Of a stretch of 64,000 nucleotides of DNA, positions 51,936-61,492 are shown in pieces (within the stretch, counting starts at the first letter, position 1; each line of letters begins with the position of its first letter). A program made the position numbers and the translations under genes. The notes beneath the pieces were generated by a model. The model made no database searches and was not told the DNA's origin. It saw only the letters and a list, made by a program, of their open reading frames with translations. The DNA is from Clostridiales bacterium Firm_14 (GTDB lineage Bacteria; Bacillota; Clostridia; Saccharofermentanales; Saccharofermentanaceae). The stretch is from positions 181,379 to 245,378 of the forward strand of contig LVAT01000006.1 in assembly GCA_001604135.1 (NCBI GenBank). The letters run 5' to 3'.

Positions 51936-52525
51936 TTACTAACTCAGTTAAGCGTGGTGACATCGTATTCTACGATTTTGGAACAAAACCTGATTCCGAT
52001 AAGAACGGACTCCGTCCTGCATTAGTGCTTCAGCACGATAAGTTCAACACATCCAGTCCTACTACGATCATTGCACCGATCGTTCCGGCAAGAAAGCGGA
52101 AGATGTGTGCACATGTCCTTCTTGAGAAGAGTTTCGGCCTTTTAGTGGATTCGATGGTCTTTCTCGAAAAGATGCAGATAGTTGACCAGGAAGATATCGG
52201 TAATCTCATCGGTCACATCGACGATCCTGAATTGATGCAGTTGATCGACAGTACTCTGGTCAAGGTATTGAACATGAAAAGTGTTCAAGGTGACAGTTAT
52301 CTCCGTTTGCGAGTATCCACCTGCCAAAAAAAGAGAAAGCGCAGGAAAAAGAAGAAACCGGCATATAATCCCAGAGACATCATCTGCCTTTGCCCTGTTT
52401 GTCGTAATTCGTATCGTCATCGTGGATTCCGCGTCATAAATGTAGGTGGTCCTAAGGACATATGTGACCTTTGCAATTATCGTACTGGCGTCGACTATGC
52501 TGTAGTCGGATTGTTATCGAGGTGA
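51932..52525 (+). CDS. PemK/MazF-like protein fused to a zinc finger
   Basis: A 197-residue protein. Residues 1-115 match PemK/MazF endoribonucleases: RGDIVFYDFGTKPDSDKNGLRPALVLQHD, then TTIIAPIVP, a MazF-type SMVFLEKMQIV and DPELMQLIDSTLVKVL. Residues about 130-145 are extremely basic (KKRKRRKKKK), followed by a zinc-finger-like C-terminus (CLCPVC...DICDLCNY). It overlaps the sigma-like gene by 4 bases and is followed 4 bases later by an excisionase. The zinc extension is unusual for MazF. Whether it is an active RNase toxin is not known. Confidence 0.75.
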   Translation: MITNSVKRGDIVFYDFGTKPDSDKNGLRPALVLQHDKFNTSSPTTIIAPIVPARKRKMCAHVLLEKSFGLLVDSMVFLEKMQIVDQEDIGNLIGHIDDPELMQLIDSTLVKVLNMKSVQGDSYLRLRVSTCQKKRKRRKKKKPAYNPRDIICLCPVCRNSYRHRGFRVINVGGPKDICDLCNYRTGVDYAVVGLLSR

Positions 52526-52529
52526 GCTT

Positions 52530-52739
52530 ATGTATAAATCTGAAAGATACTATGTTCCTATCCACGAAAAAGCAAATCTTACTCTTGATGAGGCAGCGGC
52601 TTACTTCAATATCGGCAGAGATAAGATACGTAAGCTTACTGACGATCCCGACTGTCAGTATGTGCTCTTTGTAGGCGAGAAGCGCCTTATAAAAAGACGC
52701 ATGTTCGAGAAATTCCTTGAGGGTATGTACTCGATCTAA
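52530..52739 (+). CDS. xis: excisionase 1
   Basis: A 69-residue Tn916-type excisionase: LTLDEAAAYFNIGRDKIRKLTDDPDCQYVLFVGEKRLIKRRMFEKFLEG is the winged-helix recombination directionality pattern. GAGGTGAG lies before ATG 52530. It is followed by integrase 1 and is a paralog of excisionase 2 (54127), with the same layout L-T-x-D-E-A...G-x-(K/R)...K-R. It bends DNA at the attachment sites and favours excision. Confidence 0.85.
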   Translation: MYKSERYYVPIHEKANLTLDEAAAYFNIGRDKIRKLTDDPDCQYVLFVGEKRLIKRRMFEKFLEGMYSI

Positions 52740-52746
52740 TAGAAGA

Positions 52747-52767
52747 GTGCGATCTTCGAAATCGCAC
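52747..52767. promoter_or_regulatory. palindromic operator between xis 1 and int 1
   Basis: GTGCGAT and ATCGCAC are perfect inverted 7-base arms around CTTCGAA. The ATCGCAC half recurs in AATCGCACATTT at the left end (9670, 9764) and at 17456. Confidence 0.55.
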
Positions 52768-52795
52768 AATTAACAATTTAATGTAGCCCTGTTAC

Positions 52796-52830
52796 CCTAA
52801 CAGCAGGTATTGATGATATCTGCTGTTAGG
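52796..52830 (+). promoter_or_regulatory. long inverted repeat before int 1
   Basis: CCTAACAGCAGGTAT and ATATCTGCTGTTAGG are 15-base arms with one mismatch and a 5-base loop. No T run follows, so it is more likely a regulatory hairpin or recombinase site than a terminator. Confidence 0.55.
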
Positions 52831-52869
52831 AAAAGGGGCAGATCAGAATAATTGAACGAGGTAATCAAT

Positions 52870-54111
52870 ATGGCTAAAGAGAGAAGAAAAGATAATAAGC
52901 GTGCCGTCCTTAGGACAGGTGAACTCCAGCGTTCCAACGGAACATATTCATACAATTGGTATGACATTAACGGCAAGCGCCATTTCGTTTACGGAAAAAC
53001 GCTTGAAGAGTTGAGAATTAAAGAATTGGATGTAACTAAGAAGACCGTTAACGGCCTTAATCCCAATGGAAGATTTAAGACGCTCAATGATATATATGAG
53101 ATCTGGAAAGAGGTAAAGCGCGGCCTCAAGTCGAATACGTTCGAGGGATATCAATACTCGTACGAGATGTATGTAAGAAACAGTCTCGGCAAAAAGAAGA
53201 TCGATGTGATCAAAAAGACAGATGTTCGACGTTTCTACAATACACTTGCGGATGAAAGAGGACTTGCTGCCACAACAATAGAAAGCGTACAGTCAGTTAT
53301 TCATCAGCTGTTTGATATGGCAATTGATGACGGTTACATCGCAGTAAATCCCAGCAGCAATGTACTAAAGGAGATCAAGAAGGCTCATTCATACAAAACA
53401 GAGCAGAAACACGGACTTACAATTAGCGAGCAGAATCTGTTTTTGTCTTTTCTTAAAAAGAGAGCTGTATACAGACATTGGTATCCGATATTTGCAATAA
53501 TGATCGGTTCAGGCCTTAGGGCAGGAGAAATAACTGGTCTTCGTTGGTGTGATATTGATATGGACGAAGGTGTCATTGACGTTAATCACAATCTTGTTTG
53601 TGTTTCGCATCGTGATCCTGGAGGTAAAAGCTATAGCTATCTGGAATGCCATAGTCCGAAAACCAAGGCGAGCATAAGAAAGGTCCCGATGATGGGGTTT
53701 GTTAAGGAAGCATTTGAAATGCAAAGAGAATATCTGGAAGATGCCGGTCTGAAATGCAATGCTCAGGTTGACGGATATACAGATTTCATCTTCCTTAATA
53801 AAGATGGAAACACACTTCATCAAGGAACTCTCAACAAAGCACTCAAAAGAATAATCAGGGACTGCAATGATACCGAATTCGATAAGAATCCGGCACCTGA
53901 AGTGTTGCTCCCTGGCTTCTCTTGTCACTCACTCAGGCACACATTCACGACTCGCTGCATAGAAGCTGGGGTCAATGTGAAAGTTCTTCAGAAGTGGCTC
54001 GGACATGACGATATCACCACTACTTTGAACATCTACGCAGATTGTACAAAAGAAATGGTTGATAAATCACTTGTAGAGGTTGAAAAGGTATTTGAATCGC
54101 AAGCTGTTTAA
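52870..54111 (+). CDS. int: tyrosine integrase 1 (Tn916-Int-like)
   Basis: A 413-residue recombinase. The N-terminal arm-binding domain (AVLRTGELQRSNGTYSYNWYDINGKRHFVYGKTLEELR) is of the Tn916 Int type, then a SAM-like core-binding domain, then the catalytic domain. Active-site residues: R in GSGLRAGEITGLRW, HxxR in CHSLRHTFTTR, H in LGHDDITT, and Y in LNIYAD. ATG 52870 is chosen over a TTG at 52852 because the family motif begins just after it. It follows xis 1 and precedes the second pair by 15 bases. It looks complete. Confidence 0.92.
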   Translation: MAKERRKDNKRAVLRTGELQRSNGTYSYNWYDINGKRHFVYGKTLEELRIKELDVTKKTVNGLNPNGRFKTLNDIYEIWKEVKRGLKSNTFEGYQYSYEMYVRNSLGKKKIDVIKKTDVRRFYNTLADERGLAATTIESVQSVIHQLFDMAIDDGYIAVNPSSNVLKEIKKAHSYKTEQKHGLTISEQNLFLSFLKKRAVYRHWYPIFAIMIGSGLRAGEITGLRWCDIDMDEGVIDVNHNLVCVSHRDPGGKSYSYLECHSPKTKASIRKVPMMGFVKEAFEMQREYLEDAGLKCNAQVDGYTDFIFLNKDGNTLHQGTLNKALKRIIRDCNDTEFDKNPAPEVLLPGFSCHSLRHTFTTRCIEAGVNVKVLQKWLGHDDITTTLNIYADCTKEMVDKSLVEVEKVFESQAV

Positions 54112-54126
54112 TCTATGGAGGAAATT

Positions 54127-54351
54127 ATGGGAAACAAAAGAGGACCATATAATAAAACAAGAGAAGTTCCGATATGGGAAAGAGCTCTGCTTACAATGGA
54201 TGAAGCTTCTGATTACACAGGAATCGGTATTAATAGGCTACGCTTAATCGCGTCAAAGCCACATTCAGATCTTATTCTCTGGGTCGGCAGCAAAAAGATG
54301 TTCAAACGTAAAAAGCTAGATGAATATCTTGAGAACGCAACATCTATATAG
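54127..54351 (+). CDS. xis: excisionase 2
   Basis: A 74-residue paralog of excisionase 1 (LTMDEASDYTGIGINRLRLIASKPHSDLILWVGSKKMFKRKKLDEYLEN). ATG 54127 is chosen because ATGGAGGAAAT provides a ribosome site; the reading from 54115 would use that site as coding sequence. It lies between integrase 1 and integrase 2. Confidence 0.85.
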   Translation: MGNKRGPYNKTREVPIWERALLTMDEASDYTGIGINRLRLIASKPHSDLILWVGSKKMFKRKKLDEYLENATSI

Positions 54352-54372
54352 CTCAGAGCAAGGGATTAGCAT

Positions 54373-55653
54373 ATGTATTATAAAAAGCGTTATGACAGAA
54401 TGCATCGTGTTCTTCACGTTGGTGAGTATCAACGAAAAGACGGATCATATGGATACCGTTGGACTGATATGTTCGGTAAAAGACATTGTGTCTATGCCAA
54501 GGATCTTGACGCACTCAGAATTAAGGAACAAAAGCTTCAACTCGACAGACTTGAAGGTTTAAAAGATGCTCCGCCTGATCTTACCGTAGAAAACGTATTT
54601 GAAACATGGATAAAGCTTAAGCGAGGCATCAAAGGTAGTACTCGCTCCGGTTATATTCAGGTATTCGAATCGCTTATTAGACCTGCTATTGGAAAGAAAC
54701 AAGTAGTACTAATGAAGCGTTCAAATATCCGAGCATTCTATCTCAGCCTCTTAGACGAAAAAGAATTATCGATTGGAACGCTTGATAATGTTCATACCGT
54801 GCTTCACCAGGTGTTTCAGTTTGCTGTTGACGACGATTATTTGAGAAAGAATCCATGTGATAACATGCTTAAAGAACTAAAGCTTTCATACGGAGATCGC
54901 AAGAGGAAAAAGAAGAATGCTCTTACGCTACAGCAGGAGATTAACTTCTTGAAGTTCGTGCGTGAAGACGGCAGATATTGGCATCTGTATCCGATATTTT
55001 TCATAATGCTGAATACCGGGTTAAGAGCTGGAGAATTGACCGGACTTCGCTGGAAAGATCTTGATCTGGAAAACGGGATAATAGACATTAATCATAATCT
55101 GGTTTATTACTATCATGGAGATGAATCAGGATACCATTATTCAATCAGTACTCCCAAGACCAAAAATGGAATCCGCAAAGTCATTATGACTCAAGCTGTA
55201 ATAGATGCTTTTCATATGGAGCGCAAGTTTCAAGAGTTCCTTGGACTTAAAAGTATAGACGTAATAGACGGATATAAGAATTTTGTGTTTATCGGCAAAA
55301 ACAATCATGTTCAGACCTACAATAAACTCAATAAGATTATAGAGAACATCATTACTGACTATAACAAATGGATCCAGAGCAAAGGTATTACAGATCAGAA
55401 CGAACTGCTTCCGCATTTCTCCTGTCATATACTCAGACATACATATGCAACTCGCCTCTTAGAATCGGGAGCAGCAATCAAGTTCATTTCTGCACAGATG
55501 GGCCATTCTGATATTCAGATTACCTATGATAACTATATTGATGTAACCGATGAATTTAAGCGTGTTCAAATCAGGCCATTTGAGGAGTATATGGATTCGG
55601 TACTGGGAGAAACGAGTTCAGAGATAACGGATCTCTCTGATTATATTTCTTGA
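54373..55653 (+). CDS. int: tyrosine integrase 2 (Tn916-Int-like)
   Basis: A 426-residue paralog of integrase 1 with the same three-domain order. Active-site residues: R in NTGLRAGELTGLRW, HxxR in CHILRHTYATR, H in MGHSDIQIT, and Y in YDNYID. It is followed by a T-rich hairpin. Divergence from integrase 1 throughout the alignment suggests an old acquisition and not a recent duplication. It appears intact. Which of the two enzymes uses the lysS site cannot be told from sequence. Confidence 0.92.
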   Translation: MYYKKRYDRMHRVLHVGEYQRKDGSYGYRWTDMFGKRHCVYAKDLDALRIKEQKLQLDRLEGLKDAPPDLTVENVFETWIKLKRGIKGSTRSGYIQVFESLIRPAIGKKQVVLMKRSNIRAFYLSLLDEKELSIGTLDNVHTVLHQVFQFAVDDDYLRKNPCDNMLKELKLSYGDRKRKKKNALTLQQEINFLKFVREDGRYWHLYPIFFIMLNTGLRAGELTGLRWKDLDLENGIIDINHNLVYYYHGDESGYHYSISTPKTKNGIRKVIMTQAVIDAFHMERKFQEFLGLKSIDVIDGYKNFVFIGKNNHVQTYNKLNKIIENIITDYNKWIQSKGITDQNELLPHFSCHILRHTYATRLLESGAAIKFISAQMGHSDIQITYDNYIDVTDEFKRVQIRPFEEYMDSVLGETSSEITDLSDYIS

Positions 55654-55688
55654 TAAGATCCTCTCAGCCTGAAGATATTAGATGGGAG

Positions 55689-55717
55689 CTGTCTCAACTT
55701 GAGGCAGTTTTCTTTTG
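55689..55717 (+). terminator. terminator after integrase 2
   Basis: CTGTCTCAA pairs with TTGAGGCAG (one G:U) and is followed by TTTTCTTTT. Confidence 0.75.
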
Positions 55718-55734
55718 CTTAGAAGCTTCTTGCT

Positions 55735-55833
55735 GACATTCCCGACGTATCGGTTTCAGATGATTTCAAACAGAAAGAAATCCAATCTTTCGAAGTCTAT
55801 ATGAGCGACGCGTTTTCGGAAAGTAATAGATAA
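55735..55833 (+). pseudogene. C-terminal fragment of a third integrase
   Basis: The in-frame stretch ends SDDFKQKEIQSFEVYMSD...SNR and a stop. It aligns with the end of integrase 2 (TDEFKRVQIRPFEEYMDS), sharing DF/EF, K, I, FE and YM in register. An in-frame stop lies just upstream and no start or catalytic part remains, so it is a relic. Confidence 0.6.
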
Positions 55834-55976
55834 CCGAGTTGGCATTTATATGATTAACACGTCTCATCGTATATTTATCTCGTAAAGTGGCACCAAAACT
55901 TACTGATTTATGAGGTCCCTGACAAATTGCATGTATATTTAGATGTTCTTACATTCTTCTAGGAAGAACCCCTTTA
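55834..55976. other. noncoding stretch between integrase relic and helicase gene
   Basis: No gene or strong structure is seen. Confidence 0.5.
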
Positions 55977-58900
55977 TTATTTCTGTTCGTCATTGCATCT
56001 AGTAATCAACTCAAACTTCATACAATTGCTTGGATTCAGTGGCTTTTTTCCTGATGTGTCAAAATCAACAACGAAGTAATTACCATGATTCATAACAACA
56101 GTGCCTTTTCCTAACCCGGAATACTCAATCCTACATCCAACAGGAAACTGCGCCCGATAATCATCAACACTCATAGTATCGGCTGTATTTGGTTTTCTGC
56201 TTACAGAAGGTATACTCGGTGTAATAACTTGTGGCTGTGCTTGTGGTTGTGTCCTAACTGGTTGATAGGAACTGGCTGGAATCTTGCTTTTAGGAATGGC
56301 AACAGGCTTAGTATGACTTTCTGGTGCCTGAATAGGATCTTCAACTTCTGGCTCAGGCAATTCTTCATTTAATTCCACATATTTAGATTTGCCGTGAACT
56401 TGAACATCAAGCGCTGCATCCTCGCTCCTGACCTCATATCGTCTTTCTGGCATTCCGTAAACATTGACTAGTTGATGTCCGGTTGAGAAAGCATTGTCCT
56501 CAATGTAGTGCTTATTTCCAAATAGAGCTTCTTCGATATCATCTGACTCATTCTCCGAAATATCATGTCTACGGACGATACTTTTAAGTTTCTCAAGCAA
56601 AAAGAGATCCTGAACATTCCTGGTGTTTTCATCAGGCACAAGAATAAAAAGATAGTCTCTGGCACGACTTATGGCTACATTTACTACATTTTGCTTGTTT
56701 AAGAATATTTCTCTATTGGTAGAAATATATGGGGGTGGATTGAAAAGCGCAATAATAATATCGCATTCATCGCCTTGGAATCCATGAATAGTGCTGGCAC
56801 TAATGGTTATCCGTGGTGATATATCAGCATAAGATAAGAGTTTATCTATGAGACCTGCTTCTGCGGAATAGGGCGCAATTATTCCTATGCTGAACTTATC
56901 TACAGGATTCTTTAATGCTATTGCTTTTGAGATATAAACAGCAAATTCGTATACGAACAAGGCTGAATATACTTGGTAATTACTAGACTTCAGTTTCTTT
57001 GCTTTGTATATGCTCTCGTACTGACTTACAGGAAATTTGATTATGTTTAAATGCTCGTAATCAAGATATTCTTCAATGTTAAGCTTTCTCGCTGAATCAT
57101 TGCTTCTATTGTGTTTCAGTATGCCTTTATAAGTAAATCTGCTAAAAACGTCTCCTACATCTTCAATGCTTCGATATTGAGTAGTCAGTAGCTTAATATC
57201 ATAGCGATAAGGAACAGTTTCTGCATTTTCTGAAAAATCCTCCAAATGAACCATTTTATATATGTTTTCGCTCTTCCATTCCGAAACAGAGGTAGTAGGT
57301 TCAATTTGGAAAGGATCGCCAGCAATAATGAACTGCTTTGGGGTTTTCAGATAAAGCATATAAACCATGTAAACAAGCGGAATCATGGATGCTTCGTCAA
57401 CAACAATATAATCCCAGTTTATACCATGCAGGAAGTTGAAATTGCCTTTTGAGTCTATGAAATAATCATAAGGAAGCCTTGCCATAGTTGTTACGATTAC
57501 GCACTTCTTATAGTCCTCTATTTCAAAGTCCTTGCCTTTGAAAACGGGACTTTCTTCAATCTTTTCATCGCTTGTTATTCCATATCGGACCAACCATTTT
57601 TCATAACTATGGTCTTTTCCCATTGAATCTATAATCTTGCTAACAAGAACATCAGCAGCTTTATTCGTAGGAGCAAGAACTAAGATGCGAACCTTGTCGT
57701 TTTGTCTGACTAATGGTATCAGAGTGTTATTAGCGAGATAAGTGGTTTTTCCGGTACCCGGAGGTCCAAAGATGAATGAGATATTCTCACAGAGGTTACC
57801 CTGCATATCATAATCATCATCAAACTCGAAAGGAGAATCAGCGAATTTCCCGAATTCTTCTATGAGTGACTGAGTTAAAAAGGCCGGACTCTTTGCCGTT
57901 ATATTAATGCTATTGATGCTTTCATAATCAATGTCAGCCAAAGAATCTTCATGTTTAACTTTAACGCGAAGTGAATAGGATTGAACATTGGCAGCGTCTA
58001 TAATAAGTCTCTTGGTTTTGCCATCACTAAAAGTTATGGTCATGGGAATATCTACGAGTTGTTCCATAACCATAGGAATATTCTTGTCCGGATGCTTCAA
58101 GATTATAGTTCTGTTTGATTCCAGATCGCGTTCGGCTTTACTAAAATTAATGCTGACTTCTCGACTTCGTGAAGTGTCATCCCCACTTGCTATGGATTCT
58201 AAGAAAAGCAGAGATTTAAACCATAGATAGGAATACTTACGGCTGTTTCTTGCAGTGTTCTGAGCATTTTCAATTTGAGCAAGCTTAGCAATATCTTCCT
58301 CGAACTTTTCTTTCATCTGCTCTTTGCGCTGTGTGAAATCAACAGTAGCTGTCAGGAGTTCCTCATTATCTTGCTCAATTTCATCTATTTTGTGAGGTTT
58401 AGTTTCACTTGTTCGATCGCTTGTAGACTTTTTTCTGACACGCGATTTTATATCATCGATTATCTGTATCTCTGATACTCCCGGTGTGTTTTCTTCTGTT
58501 TCTTTTGAATTTCCTTCAGCGTGTTCTGCACCAGTTTCTTTATTCTGGTCATACATTTCAAGTGCTTTAGCTATCTCTTCAGGACTGCGATCAAAGACAC
58601 CAAGACTGTTGTAACTCTCAAATGTTCTCAGTTTTTCTGCGGTTTCATCATCATAGGCCGAGTAATCTATGCTATCATCTTCGATTCCAAGGAAGGCCAG
58701 AAGTCTTTTTGCTTCAGAGCTAGATACATCATACTCAGGTGACAGCATTGAACATGTTAGTTCTGCCGCCGAAAGCAGATTTCCGTGTTTATCATACAGC
58801 CACGCGGATTCCTTAAGAATACGCGACTGGGTATTAGGATATGGTGTAGTAAATGGGCTGTAATAGTATCCTTTATAATCAAGCCTAATTGGATTAGAGT

Positions 58901-61169
58901 ATTCAAAGGCCGCTACAAGTTCGTTCCATAAAATAACGGAAAGCTGGATGTCATTGTTGTCTTTGATTTTCTTTAAAACAAATTCACAAGCATGTAGTTT
59001 TCGATCTATCCACTCAGGTGCTCTTGTGCTTCGAGGCCAACTTGTTTTGGGACAGATACGGTTCGCCTCTTTTTCAGTTATGCTGTCAGATAAAACAAAG
59101 ACATGTAGTCCAACCGTTAACTGTTGCAAAAATTCCTCAAGATATCTACGTTCTTTATTGTTCAGCCTTGAAATATAGAAGTCCAGGTCAACAAATTGGA
59201 CATCAGAATACCCATCAAAGTAGTACTTTAACTCTTGTGTAGGATAGTAGATTGCAAATTTTGGTGCCGTTGAAGAAACATCACCTTTAGGATTTATACA
59301 TCTTATGAAGTCTTTTTCTTCGATTTCTGAGTAAATCTCATTCTCAAAAGTCCACTGTCCGTCGTCATCATCACTTTCAACAAGCTGAATATAATAATCC
59401 AAAATATTCTTAAAATCGGAGAAGGCGTCAAGTTTCGTCTTCTTAAGGATCTTATTGAAGATCTTATCCTTTAATTCGGGAGCATGAATATCCAAGCTCT
59501 TGATAAGTTCAAGAGCGGTCTTGTTTTCGGTTAGTTTGTGCGAAATTGTCGCATAGCCCTCACTGGAAGAGTCATCCACGAATAGAATAGCGTTATCATA
59601 CTCATCGTAAGCTGCTGCCGGATTATCATATTGGTCAAATAGCACCGGTATATCGCGACACTTTTCTATTCTCTCTTTTGTTCCGATGATGAATTCGTAT
59701 AATTTAATAATCCACTCCCAGGACTGGTGGGACATGAACTCCTTATCTATCTTACTAAGTAATGCTGTATCTCGCAGATTAGATATCCCCATCTCATCTA
59801 CTATGTAATTGAGTCTCGCATCAGATGCATCACTTTTCCTTGCACGAGAAAAGGATTCAAAGCTTATAGATGGAATTATCCATCTGGTATTAGGATTATG
59901 ACATAGCTCTTTAAGCTGATCATTAGAAAAGAGGTCGCAATATATAGATGCGAATGCCAAATAACCATCTTTAGCACATGCATATTCGTTGAAACTTGGC
60001 CATATCTTTTCTACTTTAAAAACATCTCTAATGTCATTGTAGAAAGACACAAAAGAGATTTCATCTCTCTCATTCTCGGGGATATATAGGTTCTTATTCG
60101 TCGGGATGAAGTCTAGAATGTCATCATCAATTATAAGATTACCTTGTTCAAGGCCAAAGTCACGAAGAATAGGAAAACATTTGCTGGCCAGTTTGCTTAA
60201 CAGGCTTATCATTCGCTTATTATGAGCATCTCCGGCTTTGATACCCTCTCGGCTATCCGTTAATAAAAATGGAGCATTAATAATGAAGTGCAGGTTTGTA
60301 TTCTTTTTCGTTGGGAAGAAACAAAAAGCAGCATAATGAGTAATCTTTAGTTTCCCTGCATCATCCAAGAAAAAACCGCATGAGTATTTGAATTTGTCGT
60401 GTGTTGTCTGTGAGAACAGCCAAAGAATGTCCTTTTTGCTATCCATTCCGTTTGTCAGTTCAAGTTTTTCAGCAATGACATCGTCAACTACGCAAGACTT
60501 AATAGTGTCCTTCCTATATACTCCGGAAATAGATTTACTATCGCATTTATAATATATGGTCTTCAGATTATTCAAAAACAGAGTCGGAAAAACTAAGTTC
60601 TGCATCTTATAAAGAATATCTTCAAACGCTACAGAAGCAGGTCTCTCGCTGTGATTAAAAGGAAATACAAAAACAGTTTCATCCGGTTTTCTGCCCTCAT
60701 AGTCGTCTTCTATCAGAACAGGAACAATAAATCTTTCTATCTTAAAGGACACCAGCGGATCGTATATTCTAGGTTCGTTTGTATATTGGAATACCGCCTT
60801 AAAACCTACACCAAATTTTCCTATTGATGCATCGGTCTTGTTTGAGTTTGCTATTGAAGTTATAGCGTTAAGATCTCCAAGTGTGCCGTTATTTGAGTCC
60901 TCTGTCTCGTTATCAACATCGGTTATATTGAAATGTCGTTTTCCGTTATGAACAAATTCCAAGCGATCATTGTAAAGTGAAAAGGAAACAAACGTTGCAC
61001 CGACATCGTCAGCGTTTTGAATCAATTCATATATAAAGTGAGCCTGATCTGAGTATTTATCGACAACACTTGCTTTTAGACCGCGCATAGATCTTTTCTC
61101 GAGTGTTCTGGCACTATCGACTCGATCTTCATGCAATTTATTAAAAAGGTCTCTTGTTTCAGTTGTCAT
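55977..61169 (-). CDS. sacsin-like GHKL ATPase fused to SF1 helicase (putative defence protein)
   Basis: A 1730-residue protein. Residues 1-250 form a GHKL/HSP90-like ATPase of sacsin type: ELIQNADD (48-55), then GKFGVGFKAV (117-126). The middle (about 330-1050) is unrecognised and includes a charged, disordered stretch near 860-960. Residues about 1130-1560 are an SF1 Upf1-like helicase: Walker A GPPGTGKTT (about 1138), VVDEAS (about 1258), GDPFQIEP, TIHGFQGDECDIII and NVAISRARDYLFIL. The C-terminus (about 1670-1720) has a Tudor/SH3-like segment (VGCRIEYSGLGKGTVVMNHGNYFVVDFD). It lies alone between the integrases and attR. The architecture resembles known HATPase-plus-helicase defence components, but I cannot match it to a named system. 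Confidence 0.75.
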   Translation of the reverse strand: MTTETRDLFNKLHEDRVDSARTLEKRSMRGLKASVVDKYSDQAHFIYELIQNADDVGATFVSFSLYNDRLEFVHNGKRHFNITDVDNETEDSNNGTLGDLNAITSIANSNKTDASIGKFGVGFKAVFQYTNEPRIYDPLVSFKIERFIVPVLIEDDYEGRKPDETVFVFPFNHSERPASVAFEDILYKMQNLVFPTLFLNNLKTIYYKCDSKSISGVYRKDTIKSCVVDDVIAEKLELTNGMDSKKDILWLFSQTTHDKFKYSCGFFLDDAGKLKITHYAAFCFFPTKKNTNLHFIINAPFLLTDSREGIKAGDAHNKRMISLLSKLASKCFPILRDFGLEQGNLIIDDDILDFIPTNKNLYIPENERDEISFVSFYNDIRDVFKVEKIWPSFNEYACAKDGYLAFASIYCDLFSNDQLKELCHNPNTRWIIPSISFESFSRARKSDASDARLNYIVDEMGISNLRDTALLSKIDKEFMSHQSWEWIIKLYEFIIGTKERIEKCRDIPVLFDQYDNPAAAYDEYDNAILFVDDSSSEGYATISHKLTENKTALELIKSLDIHAPELKDKIFNKILKKTKLDAFSDFKNILDYYIQLVESDDDDGQWTFENEIYSEIEEKDFIRCINPKGDVSSTAPKFAIYYPTQELKYYFDGYSDVQFVDLDFYISRLNNKERRYLEEFLQQLTVGLHVFVLSDSITEKEANRICPKTSWPRSTRAPEWIDRKLHACEFVLKKIKDNNDIQLSVILWNELVAAFEYSNPIRLDYKGYYYSPFTTPYPNTQSRILKESAWLYDKHGNLLSAAELTCSMLSPEYDVSSSEAKRLLAFLGIEDDSIDYSAYDDETAEKLRTFESYNSLGVFDRSPEEIAKALEMYDQNKETGAEHAEGNSKETEENTPGVSEIQIIDDIKSRVRKKSTSDRTSETKPHKIDEIEQDNEELLTATVDFTQRKEQMKEKFEEDIAKLAQIENAQNTARNSRKYSYLWFKSLLFLESIASGDDTSRSREVSINFSKAERDLESNRTIILKHPDKNIPMVMEQLVDIPMTITFSDGKTKRLIIDAANVQSYSLRVKVKHEDSLADIDYESINSINITAKSPAFLTQSLIEEFGKFADSPFEFDDDYDMQGNLCENISFIFGPPGTGKTTYLANNTLIPLVRQNDKVRILVLAPTNKAADVLVSKIIDSMGKDHSYEKWLVRYGITSDEKIEESPVFKGKDFEIEDYKKCVIVTTMARLPYDYFIDSKGNFNFLHGINWDYIVVDEASMIPLVYMVYMLYLKTPKQFIIAGDPFQIEPTTSVSEWKSENIYKMVHLEDFSENAETVPYRYDIKLLTTQYRSIEDVGDVFSRFTYKGILKHNRSNDSARKLNIEEYLDYEHLNIIKFPVSQYESIYKAKKLKSSNYQVYSALFVYEFAVYISKAIALKNPVDKFSIGIIAPYSAEAGLIDKLLSYADISPRITISASTIHGFQGDECDIIIALFNPPPYISTNREIFLNKQNVVNVAISRARDYLFILVPDENTRNVQDLFLLEKLKSIVRRHDISENESDDIEEALFGNKHYIEDNAFSTGHQLVNVYGMPERRYEVRSEDAALDVQVHGKSKYVELNEELPEPEVEDPIQAPESHTKPVAIPKSKIPASSYQPVRTQPQAQPQVITPSIPSVSRKPNTADTMSVDDYRAQFPVGCRIEYSGLGKGTVVMNHGNYFVVDFDTSGKKPLNPSNCMKFELITRCNDEQK

Positions 61170-61492
61170 ATTTACATAAAAGAATACTCAAAACTTAATA
61201 CATATATTTATTATATCATTCTTGTAAAGCATTGCCTCAGATGAAATCGTTATCAGTTGGTGCCCGGTGTGCGGCAGATCTCTTAAGAGTTGTTCATAGA
61301 AAGCCATTATGAAACAACATAGATTCATGCTTGTTTTACATGCTTATCGTATATTTTTCAGATTACTATTCATGTCGATAACAGCCTTATTTTTCGGGCT
61401 TCCTGACGAACAGTATACGAAAAAGAGATATTCCAACAATCCCGGTTTGGGAATGTCAGAACATCTCTAAATTGAATGAATTGGTCAGGAAA

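Noticed and set aside
55741..55749. CCCGACGTA as an alternative attR core
   Set aside because: It matches the lysS core over only 8-9 bases and lies inside an integrase relic; 61674-61685 matches better and is followed by a complete lysS end.
61309..61473. 54-codon frame near the right ICE end
   Set aside because: No ribosome site and no recognisable feature; it lies in decayed sequence next to an integrase relic.
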